This document shows, piece by piece, positions 63,801-64,000 of a stretch of 64,000 nt of DNA. The notes under the pieces were generated by a model. The model made no database searches and had not been told where the DNA came from. It saw nothing but the letters and a program-made list of their open reading frames with translations. Positions within the stretch are counted from its first letter, which is position 1. Every line of letters begins with the position of its first letter. The stretch spans positions 1-64,000 of the forward strand of contig NZ_AYOZ01000009.1 of assembly GCF_000508165.1 (NCBI RefSeq). Direction: 5' to 3'. A program made the translations under genes and the position numbers. Origin of the DNA: Marinomonas profundimaris (GTDB lineage: Bacteria > Pseudomonadota > Gammaproteobacteria > Pseudomonadales > Marinomonadaceae).

Positions 63801-64000
63801 CGAAGCGGCAGCGGATGGTGCGGCTGCGAGGCTTCGACCTATTTTAACAACATCGATCACGACTGTCGTCGGCTTGATTCCTTTGGCATTAGGAAGCCCC
63901 ATGTACGCACCACTTTGTTATGCCATTATTTTTGGATTGGTAACGTCAACGATTTTGTCTTTAGTTATTGTACCGTGCCTGTATCTTTTATTAACGGATG
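60814..64000 (+). CDS. RND efflux permease, 3' end beyond the window
   Basis: Starts with GTG 60814 (GTGA overlap with the adaptor) and stays open to base 64000, about 1062 codons, so only the last few residues are missing. The first helix is followed by SLPDLDIPNATVTTLWPGADPQTIEEQV, a porter-domain start typical of HAE/HME pumps. Helices 2-6 begin near 61890 (LQAMLAVFLIMFVVLTWREG). TM4 reads VLGLLVDVFILMMEG, with only one Asp where AcrB has two. The second half repeats the pattern (VALIMVFGVLVIVFDSF, GIVANNGIVMIDTMN). Substrate unknown. Confidence 0.93.
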   Translation, partial: MSSLGDNNVIKESSEVASAHPLARFFFLKTTFGLLFSLLLVTGGYFAYSSLTKESLPDLDIPNATVTTLWPGADPQTIEEQVTRELEGEIATLKGLKTYSSASFDSYSIIVVEFTADSDTTQAMQRLRDAVSDAQSSLPKDAEVPDIKQVAVDDSPIMTVTLYGDASDVALNNLANTLKDQIETIGGVNEVSLGGARDENIQILLEPDRLLALGISPTKVSQAIAVANLNQPFGEIENQKFGAVMRLEGQFLSVEDMKSLPIVRHGGNGRPVRLGELGEITRQLEAEKTRAFFSENGRPFGKTIDVSIKKVPGADTVELTASIERALEEWQVSYFWPKDIKYSITQNEADQIRDSLYNVFINGLQAMLAVFLIMFVVLTWREGVIAGVSIPLSFCGALVVIWMLGYSLNELVIIGMVLVLGLLVDVFILMMEGLHEEIYTHKKTFGQAVLATIEKYGMPAFAGQLTTILALAPLMAIGGISGKFVRVLPITTIACLVVAFAVALLASVPLSRYFLESVAKKGSLIKETHADRILASVSSTVKTWSLETTLKNSKRAGMWVAGAFFLFVLSMFAASRIPMELYPLSDGLNLGINIELPSATTLEKSQKVADSVGWILQQKPYFESVIKLVGRKSPMASASILSALEPSQSENFIGFSITFVEPENRDKPSYVLMNELRSELKNYLDENVAGATLLVVGEASGPSTGDPISIAISGPDMMQLQTLSIQVQSLLKGVNGTADVRDNLGSVKAEISLKPNREVADFFGLSQQDLASQIRFALSNDVIGTFATLGSEDDLDIRLGLNWKSRAGNGGGPTELEEFSMVRAFTPEGKTVALSSLLNVTISETPASIIHHDGVRSISVLSKLNNSNVNEVTAELEPLLADISKRWPAGYTWSMDGEVKETAETFGSAGAMLVVALIMVFGVLVIVFDSFKQGLILMATMPLALIGTFIGFWVTGLSLSFFAVIGLISLIGIVANNGIVMIDTMNKLLRQGVSITEAAADGAAARLRPILTTSITTVVGLIPLALGSPMYAPLCYAIIFGLVTSTILSLVIVPCLYLLLTD

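Overview
The window looks like ordinary chromosome from a marine gammaproteobacterium, most likely of the Oceanospirillales (Marinomonas-like). This is inferred from gene order and protein character (rpsP-rimM-trmD-rplS, ygfB-pepP-ubiH, a HAD phosphatase beside rppH-ptsP-lgt, fdxA-mutS-pncC-recA, FlgP/FlgT), not from a database search. I see no CRISPR array, insertion sequence, prophage or plasmid module. The window starts inside a heptanucleotide repeat and ends inside an RND permease gene.

Layout. 1-560: G/T-rich DNA, three DnaA-box-like sites and tRNA-Tyr. 610-4328 (minus): zapB, a small barrel-like protein, a 55-residue membrane peptide and a ProQ-domain protein, preceded by the flagellar ring genes flgP-flgT. 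4711-11603 (plus): SOS-controlled dinB, a P-loop kinase, an esterase, a SuhB-like phosphatase, two membrane proteins, mscS, greB and a DUF72 protein. 11631-14294 (minus): a CcsA/YpjD-like protein, a CorB-like protein and a Nudix hydrolase. 14424-23693 (plus): ffh, the rpsP operon, dsbC, hom-thrC, rsmE and a diguanylate cyclase. 23766-24998 (minus): a FucP/GluP-type sugar transporter. 25352-37735 (plus): recJ, folD, ygfB-pepP-ubiH, an HDOD protein, a ferric-iron ABC transporter and rlmI. 37834-50654: HAD phosphatase, rppH-ptsP-lgt, thyA, folA, a broken yjbQ, a PAS/degenerate-GGDEF protein, rlmJ, ilvD, an EAL-HDOD protein, a regulatory RNA and fdxA. 50806-59275: mutS, pncC, SOS-controlled recA, then a solute-binding protein, a hybrid histidine kinase and a broken REC-EAL regulator. 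59636-64000: RND adaptor and permease.

The most notable item is at about 49973-50235 (plus). It is an unannotated small RNA of the CsrB/RsmZ type, with twelve GGA motifs, several in predicted hairpin loops, and a strong intrinsic terminator. A GacA-box-like site lies about 150 bp upstream, and fdxA is next door, as I recall for rsmZ in Pseudomonas. It would act as a decoy for the translational repressor CsrA/RsmA.

Two genes are damaged in ways that can be read directly. yjbQ has one in-frame TAA codon. The REC-EAL gene has a GAA-to-TAA-type stop and a 7-bp tandem duplication that shifts the frame; removing one copy restores a good EAL sequence. Together with a degenerate GGDEF protein and an EAL-HDOD protein lacking the DFGTGYSSL loop, this suggests partial decay of cyclic-di-GMP signalling genes, while one GGDEF enzyme (22587-23693) looks intact.

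Regulation visible in the sequence: canonical LexA boxes before dinB and recA, a good sigma70 promoter before hom, a stringent-type promoter for tRNA-Tyr, a weak Fur-like site before the iron transporter, a perfect 19-bp palindrome over the rlmI -10 region, and a nested inverted repeat between ilvD and the EAL-HDOD gene.
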